From NCBI GenBank assembly GCA_903924855.1, contig CAIYCW010000100.1, forward strand, positions 1 through 56,554: a DNA stretch of 56,554 bases. Reading direction: 5' to 3'. Positions 42,456 through 50,381 of the stretch are shown one piece after another. The notes under the pieces are model-generated. The model searched no databases. It was not told where the DNA came from and saw only the letters and a list, made by a program, of their open reading frames with translations. The translations under genes were made by a program, and so were the position numbers. Each line of letters begins with the position of its first letter. The first letter of the stretch is position 1. Origin of the DNA: an uncultured Rhodospirillales bacterium (GTDB lineage Bacteria > Pseudomonadota > Alphaproteobacteria > Acetobacterales > Acetobacteraceae).

Positions 42456-43316
42456 TCAGAACGGACCCGGCGGGTTGGAGGCCAGGTGCTCCAGACCGGT
42501 GATGTTGTAGCGCTGGCCGCGTGGCGCGTGGATGACGTTGCGTGGGTCGCGGGCGAGCGAGCGGGCAAAATCGCCACGATAGATCTTGTGGCCGTGATGG
42601 CTGAGGTTGGAATGCGTGTCGATGAAGATCTTGCCGCCGATCTTGATCCACAGATGACAGAATGCGTAATCCTCGGAGAGATACCGATTCGAGTCCGGGT
42701 CCACCATCACATCAAAGAAACGGTAGTGCAGGTGCTCGGTGCCCGGCGGGAAATCCTCCGGTGAATAGCGATAATCCGGATAGGCCTCCATCATCCGCTC
42801 GAACACCGAGCGCTTGATGGACATGAACCCGGTCGGCGCCTCGCGCACCTCGACGAAACCATCCGGCTGGATCGGCAGATCCACCGTGGCCTCTCCCACC
42901 CGGCCGGCATTGGCGGTGTAGGACGTGTAAAGCTCCACGAAATCCTGCTGCGTCGTGCCGGCGGCCACACCCTCGGCCGGCCAGTTCTCACGCTTCAGCG
43001 GATAGACACCGGCTGCGACATCATAGTCGGACAGCAACAGACGGAAAAAGGCGAGCGGCGAATAGCCGATATCGCCATCGATCCACACCAGATGCGTCCA
43101 ATGCGGGTTGGCCAGGAACTGCGCCATGCACTGGATGCGTGCGCGCGTGACCAGGCTTTCCCCACAATGAAAGATGAAATTGACCGGCAGGCCCACTTCC
43201 ACGCCGGCACCGAGCAGCGCCATCGCGGACGCCGTATAGTTGGCGAAGAACTTTCCATCGTGACTCGGAGTCATGATCAGCGGGCGCATGTCACGCAGGG
43301 CTGAGATATCAAGCAT
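42456..43316 (-). CDS. Glycosyltransferase-like protein (GT-A fold)
   Basis: A 286-residue soluble protein. THLVWIDGDIGYSPLAFFRLL contains a DxD motif at the end of a hydrophobic strand, as in GT-A glycosyltransferases. AAGVYPLKRENWP, PTGFMSIKRSVFERM and a late SEDYAFCHLWIKIGGKIFIDTHSNLSHHG (ED..F and metal-binding His) agree with that group. A donor or acceptor cannot be named. AGGA lies six bases before the ATG at 43316. The divergent partner is the adhesin gene, which hints at surface glycosylation but does not prove it. Confidence 0.75.
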   Translation of the reverse strand: MLDISALRDMRPLIMTPSHDGKFFANYTASAMALLGAGVEVGLPVNFIFHCGESLVTRARIQCMAQFLANPHWTHLVWIDGDIGYSPLAFFRLLLSDYDVAAGVYPLKRENWPAEGVAAGTTQQDFVELYTSYTANAGRVGEATVDLPIQPDGFVEVREAPTGFMSIKRSVFERMMEAYPDYRYSPEDFPPGTEHLHYRFFDVMVDPDSNRYLSEDYAFCHLWIKIGGKIFIDTHSNLSHHGHKIYRGDFARSLARDPRNVIHAPRGQRYNITGLEHLASNPPGPF

Positions 43317-43670
43317 GTCGTTTCCTTCGGACGCGGTTTCAGCCGGTGTAGCGCAGGCTTTGGGCGGTTCCAAGCCGTCGTCTTGAAATGGTCCGCGTGA
43401 CACCGTTGTGATTTCGATCTGTCACGTTGTTTCTTTCGCGATTGACGCAAAACTGCGCCGCCAAAGTGTTGCCCAAAGGACGCGCCGATCAGCCCGGCGT
43501 TAGTTTTGTAACGACGAACAGCGTTTACGGAAGTGTCAGGACTTGTCAGCGGGCAACTTTCCTGGCACCGATTGGACACGTAGTGGGCACTGTTACCGAT
43601 TGGTGACGTGTGCCCACTGGTTTGAATGCAATGATGGGTGCCAAGCGCCCGCTCGACGGAGGGTAAGCCG
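43317..43670 (+). promoter_or_regulatory. Leader of the adhesin gene with long imperfect hairpin
   Basis: This 354-bp gene-free stretch lies between divergent genes. At 43582-43618 AGTGGGCAC pairs with GTGCCCACT, and inside it GTTACC pairs with GGTGAC around GATT, giving a hairpin of about 37 nt ending 52 bp before the adhesin ATG. ACCGATTGG occurs twice (43567-43575 and 43595-43603). No promoter could be assigned with confidence. Confidence 0.45.
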
Positions 43671-46600
43671 ATGCCACAAAACCTAATTGAACGGTACAGC
43701 TCGCGTGCGCTGCTCATGGCGGGGATTTCCTTCGTCGGCTTCGGCGTCCTCCCCGGCGGCGCGGACGCGCAGACCGTGACGAACACCGGCGTGACGTCGC
43801 TGCCGAACAACAACACGGCAATTTCTACCACCGGCACAGCCTCGGCCACCGGCACGAACGACGTTGCGATCGGTGTCAACGCTTCCTCCACCGGCACGCT
43901 CTACAGCACCGCCGTGGGCGGCAATTCGGTGGCGAGCAACAACTACGCCACGGCCGTCGGGGCCGGCGCCACGGCCAACGGCCAGTTCGCAACCGCTCTC
44001 GGCAACAACGCATCCGCACTGAACACCAGCGCCACCGCGGTCGGCCAGACCAGCAACGCCTCGGGCATTGCCGCCACCGCGATCGGTGACGCCGCCAATG
44101 CCGCCGGCACGTCCGCCTTCGCCGGTGGCAACCTTGCCAACGCCTTCGGGACCAACTCGGTTGCCGTCGGCTACGGCTCGCTCGCCAACACCAGCTCGGT
44201 CGGTGTCGGCCAGAACGCCAACGCCTACGGCACCAACTCGGTCGCAACCGGCGTGTTCGCCTCCGCCAACAACTCCTCGGTTGCCTCCGGCCAGAACGCC
44301 TCGGCCTATGGCAACAACTCTGTGGCGACGGGTGCGTTCGCCGCTGCCAACACCTCCTCGGTTGCGTCCGGTCAGAATGCCACCGCCTATGGCGCCAACA
44401 GCGTGGCGGTGGGCTACGGCTCGCAGGCCAACTCGCTGGCGCTCGCCGCCGGCAACAGCGCGCTCGCCAGCGGCGCCAACTCGGTCGCCCTCGGCAATGC
44501 CGCCCAGGCCACCCAGACCGGCACCGTGGCTCTCGGCTCCGGCGCGCAGTCCACTCTGACGGGCGCGATCGCCGTTGGCGCCAACGCTGTCGGTCAGGGC
44601 CTGACCAGCATCGCCATCGGCCAGGCGGCCAATGGTCAGAGCACCAACTCTCTTGCACTCGGCACCAGCGCCAACGCGGCTGGCGCGCAGGGCATCGCCA
44701 TCGGCGCGTCGTCGCAGGCGCAGGCTGGCTACTCCACCGGCATCGGCTTCAATGCTGTGGCGCAGAGCGGCAACAGCATCGCGATCGGCACCAACGCCAA
44801 CACCCAGACGCAGAACGCCATCGCAATCGGCGTGAACTCCACGGCGGTTGGCACCAACGGTATCGCCATCGGCCAGAACGCCACCACCGGCAACCCGGAC
44901 ACCGTGGCTGTGGGCGCATCTTCGCTGGCTTCCGGAACCTACTCCACGGCGACCGGCTTCCTCGCCAACGCACAGGGCCAGAACTCGGTTGCCACCGGTG
45001 CCAACGCGCAGGCCAAGGGTGACTTCGGCACGGCCACCGGCAACAACGCGCAGGCTGTGGCAAGCGCCACGGCGGTTGGCTCCAACACCAACGCCTACGG
45101 CGTGGGCGGCTTCGCCGGCGGCGTGAACGCCTCGGCGAACCAGAGTGCTGCTGCTGTTGGTCAGAACGCCAACGCCTATGGCCAGAACTCGGTGGCCGTT
45201 GGTTACGGCGCTCTCGCCAACACCTCGGCCACGGCCTCCGGCCAGAACGCCAACGCCTATGGCCTGAACTCGGTGGCCACCGGCTACGGCGCTTTCGCCA
45301 ACAACTTCGCCACCGCATCGGGCAACAACGCCAACGCCTACGGCGCCAACTCGGCCGCCATCGGCACCTTCGCCACGGCGAACACCTCGGGTGCTGCCTT
45401 CGGCCAGAACGCCAACGCCTATGGCTCGAACTCGGTGGCCATTGGCACCTATGCCCAGGCGAACACCTCCGGCACGGCCTCGGGCCAGAACGCCAATGCC
45501 TTCGGCGTCAACTCCACCGCCACCGGCGTGAACGCCCTGGCTCTGGGGCAGAATTCGGTGGCCTCCGGCGATCTCGCCTCGGCAACCGGCACGAACTCGG
45601 CGGCCTATGGCTTCCAGGCGAAGTCCAGCGGGCCCAACAGCGCAGCCTTTGGTCCGTCGTCGCAGGCAACCGGCATCAGCAGCCTCGCTGCCGGCGCAAA
45701 CGCGATCAGCACCGGCCAGAACAGCGTGGCGCTGGGTGGCGGCGCTCAGGGCGGCAATGACTACACCACGGCGGTTGGCTCCAACGCCAATGCCTATGGC
45801 AACAGCGCCTTCGCAGGCGGCGTGAACGCATCGGCCAACCAAAGTGCTGCGGCTGTCGGCCAGAACGCCAACGCCTATGGTCAGAACTCGGTGGCGGTTG
45901 GCACGTTCGCTTCGGCGAACACCTCCGGCACGGCCTCGGGCCAGAACGCCAACGCCTACGGCGCCAACTCGGTTGCCACCGGCACGTTCGCCTCGGCGAA
46001 CACCTCCGGCACGGCCACGGGTCAGAACGCCAACGCCTACGGCACCAACTCCACCGCGATCGGCGTGGCGGCGAAAGCCAACACCTCGGCCACGGCAATC
46101 GGCCAGAGCGCTGCGGCCTCTGGTCAGGGAGCTGACGCCTTTGGTCTGACGGCGAACGCAACCGGTGCAAACGCCATCGCCATCGGCACTTCCGCGAACG
46201 CCACGCAGGCGAACTCGGTGGCCATCGGCAACAGCGCACAGTCCACCGGCACCAACGCGATCGCCATCGGCACCAACGCTCTGGCAACCGGCTCGATCGC
46301 AGTGGGTCTGAACGCCTTCGCCAACAACGGCGGTGCCACCTTCGGCGACAATGCCACCACCAACACGGCGGCTGGCACCACGCCAGGCACCTCCGCCACG
46401 GCGGTTGGTAACTCGGCGCAGGCCACCGGCTTCCAGAGCATCGCAGCCGGTGCATCTGCCGTCGCCAACGCAACGGCCACCGCGGCCTTCGGTCAGTCAG
46501 CGCAGGCAACGGCGGTGTGGGCCACCGCGATTGGTCAGGGCGCGGTTGCCAACAACACGGCGGCCACGGCGCTTGGTGAGGCTTCGCTGGCCTCCGGTGC

Positions 46601-47294
46601 GCTGTCGATCGCTGCAGGCAATGACTCGGTTGCCAAGGGCACTGCGTCGGCCGCCTTCGGTCAGGCCTCCAACGCCTCCGGCAACGGGGCGGTGGCTGTC
46701 GGCCAGGGCTCCTCTGCCTCGGGTAGCGGTGCCATCGCGGTCGGTCAGCTCAGCCAGGCCAACGCCACCTCGTCGGTCTCCATCGGTCAAAGCGCTGTCG
46801 TCTACGCCGGCGCCACCAACGGTGTGGCTCTCGGTGCCGGATCGTCGATCGCAACCGGTGTGACCAACGGCACGGCCCTGGGCACCAACGCTCAGGTGAC
46901 GGGCAACAACAGTGTGGCGCTGGGCGCAAACTCGGTTGCCACCGACCCGAACACTGTGTCGGTCGGCTCGCCGGGCAACCTGCGCCGCATCACCAACGCG
47001 GCGCCGGCTATCTACGGCACGGACGTTCCGAACTGGGCGCAGGTGCAGAACCTGGTGAAGGGTCTGAAGCAGGGTCTCGCAGCCGCCATGGCGATGGGCT
47101 CCTCCGTCACTCCGTCGGCGCCGGGCAAGACCACGCTCAGCCTCAACGGTGCGACGTATGACGGCTACTACGCTGCCTCGGTGAGCTTCGTGCATCGCCT
47201 GAAGACCGAAACGCCGATCTACATCAGCGGTGCGGTCAGCGGGTCCGAGGGTGGCACCTATGGTGGCCGCGTCGGGGTGGCGGTCGAGTTCTGA
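43671..47294 (+). CDS. Trimeric autotransporter adhesin (YadA-like)
   Basis: A 1207-residue surface protein. The signal peptide is cut near residue 33 (GADA-QTV). The passenger is almost entirely YadA/Hia head repeats of 13-14 residues with the NSVAxG motif, forming a beta-roll. Many appear as 27-residue doublets such as QNANAYGQNSVAVGYGALAN followed by TSATASG. It ends with a short neck (RRITNAAPAIYGTDVPNWAQVQ) and a YadA anchor of about 70 residues closing in GRVGVAVEF with the terminal Phe. There is almost no coiled-coil stalk, so it would be a head-rich adhesin set close to the membrane. The ATG at 43671 has GGAGGG eight bases upstream. Confidence 0.94.
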   Translation: MPQNLIERYSSRALLMAGISFVGFGVLPGGADAQTVTNTGVTSLPNNNTAISTTGTASATGTNDVAIGVNASSTGTLYSTAVGGNSVASNNYATAVGAGATANGQFATALGNNASALNTSATAVGQTSNASGIAATAIGDAANAAGTSAFAGGNLANAFGTNSVAVGYGSLANTSSVGVGQNANAYGTNSVATGVFASANNSSVASGQNASAYGNNSVATGAFAAANTSSVASGQNATAYGANSVAVGYGSQANSLALAAGNSALASGANSVALGNAAQATQTGTVALGSGAQSTLTGAIAVGANAVGQGLTSIAIGQAANGQSTNSLALGTSANAAGAQGIAIGASSQAQAGYSTGIGFNAVAQSGNSIAIGTNANTQTQNAIAIGVNSTAVGTNGIAIGQNATTGNPDTVAVGASSLASGTYSTATGFLANAQGQNSVATGANAQAKGDFGTATGNNAQAVASATAVGSNTNAYGVGGFAGGVNASANQSAAAVGQNANAYGQNSVAVGYGALANTSATASGQNANAYGLNSVATGYGAFANNFATASGNNANAYGANSAAIGTFATANTSGAAFGQNANAYGSNSVAIGTYAQANTSGTASGQNANAFGVNSTATGVNALALGQNSVASGDLASATGTNSAAYGFQAKSSGPNSAAFGPSSQATGISSLAAGANAISTGQNSVALGGGAQGGNDYTTAVGSNANAYGNSAFAGGVNASANQSAAAVGQNANAYGQNSVAVGTFASANTSGTASGQNANAYGANSVATGTFASANTSGTATGQNANAYGTNSTAIGVAAKANTSATAIGQSAAASGQGADAFGLTANATGANAIAIGTSANATQANSVAIGNSAQSTGTNAIAIGTNALATGSIAVGLNAFANNGGATFGDNATTNTAAGTTPGTSATAVGNSAQATGFQSIAAGASAVANATATAAFGQSAQATAVWATAIGQGAVANNTAATALGEASLASGALSIAAGNDSVAKGTASAAFGQASNASGNGAVAVGQGSSASGSGAIAVGQLSQANATSSVSIGQSAVVYAGATNGVALGAGSSIATGVTNGTALGTNAQVTGNNSVALGANSVATDPNTVSVGSPGNLRRITNAAPAIYGTDVPNWAQVQNLVKGLKQGLAAAMAMGSSVTPSAPGKTTLSLNGATYDGYYAASVSFVHRLKTETPIYISGAVSGSEGGTYGGRVGVAVEF
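45069..45963 (+). repeat. Large internal duplication in the adhesin head
   Basis: A block of about 195 bp starting ACGGCGGTTGGCTCCAAC at 45069 recurs at 45768, exactly 699 bp (233 codons) later. Both encode an AVGS segment, then FAGGVNASANQSAAAVG and QNANAYGQNSVAVG. A more diverged third block starts near 44090 (SAFAGGNLANAFGTNSVAVG). In-frame recombination between copies could change protein length. Confidence 0.8.
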
Positions 47295-47328
47295 TCGCCC
47301 ACCACTGCAAGACCGCGTGACGAAAACA

Positions 47329-47356
47329 GGGTGCAGCAAAGCAATTTGCTGCACCC
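47329..47356 (+). terminator. Hairpin terminator after the adhesin gene
   Basis: GGGTGCAGCAAA (47329-47340), loop GCAA, TTTGCTGCACCC (47345-47356) form a perfect 12-bp stem 35 bp after the stop. The following T tract is weak (TGCTTCGTT). Confidence 0.75.
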
Positions 47357-47442
47357 TGCTTCGTTGAACCGATAAATCCGCTAGACTGGGTCCGCGCGGT
47401 GTTCGCCGGGCCCCTGCCTTTCTCTGGAATGCGAAGAACCTG

Positions 47443-47874
47443 ATGTTGAACAAGTCCACTCTGCTCGCTGTTGCATGGTCCGTCGCCATGGCCTCGGTGG
47501 CTCATGCCCAGCCCGCTCAGCGTCAGCAGGCGCCGGCGCCCGCCCCCGCTCCGCAACAGCCGCAGCCCGAGCAGCCCCAGGGACCCGCTTGGGCGAGCTT
47601 CCCCGCGATGATCCTGGAAAAGGTGTATCAAGGACCGCTGCGGGACACGCTGATCCAGCGCTTCCGTGATCCGATCGATGGATCCGTCTGCTACGTCTAC
47701 TCACCCATCTCGGTGCCGTTGACCCCAGGACCCGGTGGCTATGTGCAGTATGGCGGCAACTCGACCGGCACCATCTCCTGCATCCACCCAACCCAGGTGT
47801 TGCAGCTCTGGCAGGGCGGTCCGCAGCCGCCGGTGCCGGAACCCAAGGCTACCGCCCCGGTGCGCCGCCCGTAA
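47443..47874 (+). CDS. Small secreted protein of unknown function
   Basis: A 143-residue protein with a clear signal peptide (LLAVAWSVAMASVAHA, cut after residue 22). A Pro/Gln/Ala-rich linker (residues 23-48) leads to a compact domain (about 50-120) with two Cys, 83 and 113, that could form a disulfide: SVCYVYSPISVPL and GTISCIHPTQVLQLW. The tail is Pro-rich. I do not recognise a family. It follows the adhesin gene on the same strand, beyond a hairpin, and has its own terminator. It could be a periplasmic helper for the adhesin or simply a neighbour. Confidence 0.75.
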   Translation: MLNKSTLLAVAWSVAMASVAHAQPAQRQQAPAPAPAPQQPQPEQPQGPAWASFPAMILEKVYQGPLRDTLIQRFRDPIDGSVCYVYSPISVPLTPGPGGYVQYGGNSTGTISCIHPTQVLQLWQGGPQPPVPEPKATAPVRRP

Positions 47875-47883
47875 CCCACATGA

Positions 47884-47915
47884 AAACGCCCGCATCCTTC
47901 CGGATGCGGGCGTTT
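47884..47915. terminator. Bidirectional rho-independent terminator
   Basis: AAACGCCCGCATCC (47884-47897), loop TTCC, GGATGCGGGCGTTT (47902-47915) form a perfect 14-bp stem between the secreted protein and the convergent binding-protein gene. Confidence 0.85.
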
Positions 47916-47938
47916 CCATCTCTGGGGCGTAGCAGGTG

Positions 47939-49096
47939 TTACTTCCCGAGCTTCGGGAGGGTTTTCACGATCTTCTGCTTGCCGTCGATCACCTCGGCCA
48001 GGAAGCTTGCGCGATCAATGTCGCCATTTCCATCCCAACTCGCCTCCATCAGCATCCCCGGATACTGCGCGGGATTGAGCGTCAACCCGTGCAGCGTCGC
48101 GGCAAACGCCTTGCTGTCGAACTTGCCGATCTTCTCCGTCACGTATTTGATCAGATAGACCGCCGTGTAGCCTTTGATGCCGTTGTGATCTGGCAGATAG
48201 TTGAAGCGCTTCTGGAACTTGTCCCGGAATTCGGCAATCGCCGGCACCGGCGCATCCACCGTCAGCCCCACATGGCCCTGCACGCCATTGGCGGCATCCC
48301 CTGCCAACTCGATCACCTTCTGGCTGAGCAATGTGGTCTCGCCGATCATCGGCGTTGTCAGACCCTGCTTGCGGGCTTCCTTGATGAAGCGCGCATCCTC
48401 CTCCTCGTTGGAATAGACAAACACCGCATCCGCATTGGCCGCCTTCACCTTCACCACGTCGGCCGCAAAATCCACCTGGCCCTGCTCAGTGGACACATCC
48501 GCCACCACCTTGATGTCGCGCTTGGCCAGTTCTTTCAGAATGGAATCATGCCCGCCCTTGCCGAAATCATTGTTCACCCACATCACGGCCACGGTCTTGG
48601 CCTTCAGCCCGTCATGGATGTAGTTGGCAATCTTCGGCATCGAGAATTGCTGACCGAACGAGGTGCGGAAGATGTATTTGTTCCCCGCCTGCGTCAGATC
48701 CGCTGCCTCACCGCCCACAATCATCGGAATCTCGGCCTTCTCGGCCAGTCCCATGCTCACCTTCACCGAACCCGAATAGATCGGCCCAAGCACCACATAG
48801 GGCGTGTCATCCAGCGCCTTCTGGAACTGCGCCCGCGCCACGCCGGCATTGCTCTGCGTGTCCATATGATGGATCTCAAGCGGCCGACCCAGAATGCCGC
48901 CCTTCGCGTTGATCTCCTCCATCGCCAGGATGGTGCCGTCACGCCAGTTGGTGCCAGACACCGCCCCTGGGCCGGACAACTCGTCCACATCCGGAATCAC
49001 CAGCGGATTGGCCGCCATCGCAGGCATACCCAGCGCCGTGCTCGCAAGCAGCCACGCCGCCAGCAGCGGAAGCCGTGCAGTCTTGTTGAGTTTCAT
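47939..49096 (-). CDS. Branched-chain-amino-acid-type ABC substrate-binding protein
   Basis: A 385-residue periplasmic protein of the LivJ/Peripla_BP_6 family. The signal peptide (LPLLAAWLLASTALGMPAMA, cut near residue 28) is followed by DVDELSGPGAVSGTNWRDGTILAMEEINAKGGILGRPL, GPIYSGSVKVSMGLAE and AVMWVNNDFGKGG. The family binds branched-chain amino acids but also amides, urea and aromatic acids. No permease or ATPase gene is adjacent. It lies 30 bp after an amidohydrolase gene, so the ligand may be the substrate or product of that enzyme (inference). Confidence 0.9.
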   Translation of the reverse strand: MKLNKTARLPLLAAWLLASTALGMPAMAANPLVIPDVDELSGPGAVSGTNWRDGTILAMEEINAKGGILGRPLEIHHMDTQSNAGVARAQFQKALDDTPYVVLGPIYSGSVKVSMGLAEKAEIPMIVGGEAADLTQAGNKYIFRTSFGQQFSMPKIANYIHDGLKAKTVAVMWVNNDFGKGGHDSILKELAKRDIKVVADVSTEQGQVDFAADVVKVKAANADAVFVYSNEEEDARFIKEARKQGLTTPMIGETTLLSQKVIELAGDAANGVQGHVGLTVDAPVPAIAEFRDKFQKRFNYLPDHNGIKGYTAVYLIKYVTEKIGKFDSKAFAATLHGLTLNPAQYPGMLMEASWDGNGDIDRASFLAEVIDGKQKIVKTLPKLGK

Positions 49097-49126
49097 TTTC
49101 GTTCCCCCCTGTTTGCTTGTTTTGAC

Positions 49127-49927
49127 CTACGCGTAGAGTCTGCCGGCATTGCCCGCCCACAAGGCCTGCCGATCGAGCCCGGCAGAATGAGCCAACCTGT
49201 CCAAAACCGCCCGCATGTCGCTGGTGCTGGGAGCCGCCGGATGGCCGATATGCGGCCAGTTGGAGCCGCACACCAGCTGATCCGCCCCGGCCTCCGCCAT
49301 CGCCCGCAGCAGCGGCAGCAGCGACTGATAATCGGGCGCATCATCCGCACTGTGATACGGCGCCGAAAGCTTGCACCAAAGCCGGCCGGTGCGCATCCAG
49401 CGCAGCATCGGCGCCCAGCTTTCGGGCTCAACCGCGCGCTGTTTGCCCATATTGCCGAAATGCTCGATCAGCACCGGCACCTCGAAGGCGCCGCACACCG
49501 CATCCAAAGCGGCCGCATCGCCACCATCCATGAACGCCGCCACGTGCCAGCCCAGCCGCTTCATCTCGCTGCCGAACGGCAACAGCGTGGACAGCCCATT
49601 GCCGCCCTTGCTCAGCAGATTGAGCCGCAAGCCCCGCACACCCAATGCATGCCACCGGTCGAGCTCCGCCGGATCGACCGTCTGGGGTGGCATCACAATC
49701 GCGCGCGACCGCTCCTTGTGCTCGGCCAAGGCCGCAAACGTCACCCGATTGTCAAACCCGTAGATCGAGGCGTGTACCCACACCAGGCCATCAAGCCCAG
49801 CTGCCAGCGCCTGGTCGATCGCATCCTGCGACCGCACCGGCGGCGGGTCATAGCCGCGCTCGGCCGCCGGCGGAAACCGCTCAACCGGGCCGAAGGCGTG
49901 GGTGTGGGTGTCCCAGGAACGTGCCAT
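49127..49927 (-). CDS. Amidohydrolase family 2 protein (PDC-lactonase-like)
   Basis: A 266-residue TIM-barrel hydrolase. WDTHTHAFGP gives the HxH metal pair, VLIEHFGNMGK and LVCGSNWPHIGHP the other sites. This pattern fits the 2-pyrone-4,6-dicarboxylate lactonase/LigI-like amidohydrolases, which hydrolyse lactones of aromatic degradation, though specificity varies. It has no signal peptide. It lies 10 bp after the 103-residue gene and 30 bp before the binding protein gene: one short operon. Confidence 0.87.
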   Translation of the reverse strand: MARSWDTHTHAFGPVERFPPAAERGYDPPPVRSQDAIDQALAAGLDGLVWVHASIYGFDNRVTFAALAEHKERSRAIVMPPQTVDPAELDRWHALGVRGLRLNLLSKGGNGLSTLLPFGSEMKRLGWHVAAFMDGGDAAALDAVCGAFEVPVLIEHFGNMGKQRAVEPESWAPMLRWMRTGRLWCKLSAPYHSADDAPDYQSLLPLLRAMAEAGADQLVCGSNWPHIGHPAAPSTSDMRAVLDRLAHSAGLDRQALWAGNAGRLYA

Positions 49928-49937
49928 GCGCGCCCCC

Positions 49938-50249
49938 TCAGCTTTCCGCCCGCAGCCGCGTGACAGTGTCCTTCAAATCGTAGGTCGCGTAGATCTCGGT
50001 GCGAAACGGCCCCCAGGCCGCACCCTCGATCGCCAGATTGACCTCGCGCAACCGGGACGCCGGTAGGCGCAGCGTCACCGCGTGGCCCAGCCCCATCAGC
50101 ACATGCCAACTCACCAGGGTCACACCCTCGGGCGGCAATTTCTTGAAAAGCCCCTGCTCACGCTGCAGACGGATGAGCTCCGCCAACGGCTTGGACTGGT
50201 CATGCCGCAGCAGAACCGTCAGCATCATCTCGCCGTCGTCTTGCGCCAT
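49938..50249 (-). CDS. Uncharacterised small protein
   Basis: A 103-residue cytoplasmic protein. MMLTVLLRHDQSKPLAELIRLQREQGLFKKLPPEG and VSWHVLMGLGHAVTLRLPASRLREVNLAIE suggest a ferredoxin-like alpha/beta barrel fold as in small muconolactone-isomerase-like proteins; this is a fold guess, not a family match. The ATG at 50249 is preferred to an upstream one lacking a ribosome-binding site. It is the first gene of the short operon with the amidohydrolase and the binding protein. Confidence 0.65.
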   Translation of the reverse strand: MAQDDGEMMLTVLLRHDQSKPLAELIRLQREQGLFKKLPPEGVTLVSWHVLMGLGHAVTLRLPASRLREVNLAIEGAAWGPFRTEIYATYDLKDTVTRLRAES

Positions 50250-50291
50250 GTTTCGCGCTCCGTTTAACGTTTCCGGAACGAAGCATGGCAA

Positions 50292-50371
50292 GCCGCACGC
50301 CGTGCGGCCAATGCAAATTCATACGCGACCCATGCACGAACCAGACGGCCAGACCGCCAGTCCGTGCATGG
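50292..50371 (-). terminator. Two hairpins in the gap after the molybdenum hydroxylase operon
   Basis: GCCGCACG-c-CGTGCGGC at 50292-50308 and CCATGCACG (50330-50338) with CGTGCATGG (50363-50371) both lie in the 132-bp gap downstream of the large hydroxylase subunit and upstream of the 103-residue gene. Neither has a clear T run. A termination role is possible. Confidence 0.35.
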
Positions 50372-50381
50372 ACCCATTCAC

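Noticed and set aside
43671-47294. Possible CRISPR or tandem-repeat array
   Set aside because: The repetition is in frame with a single long coding region and encodes YadA head repeats; there are no constant repeats with unrelated spacers and no cas genes.
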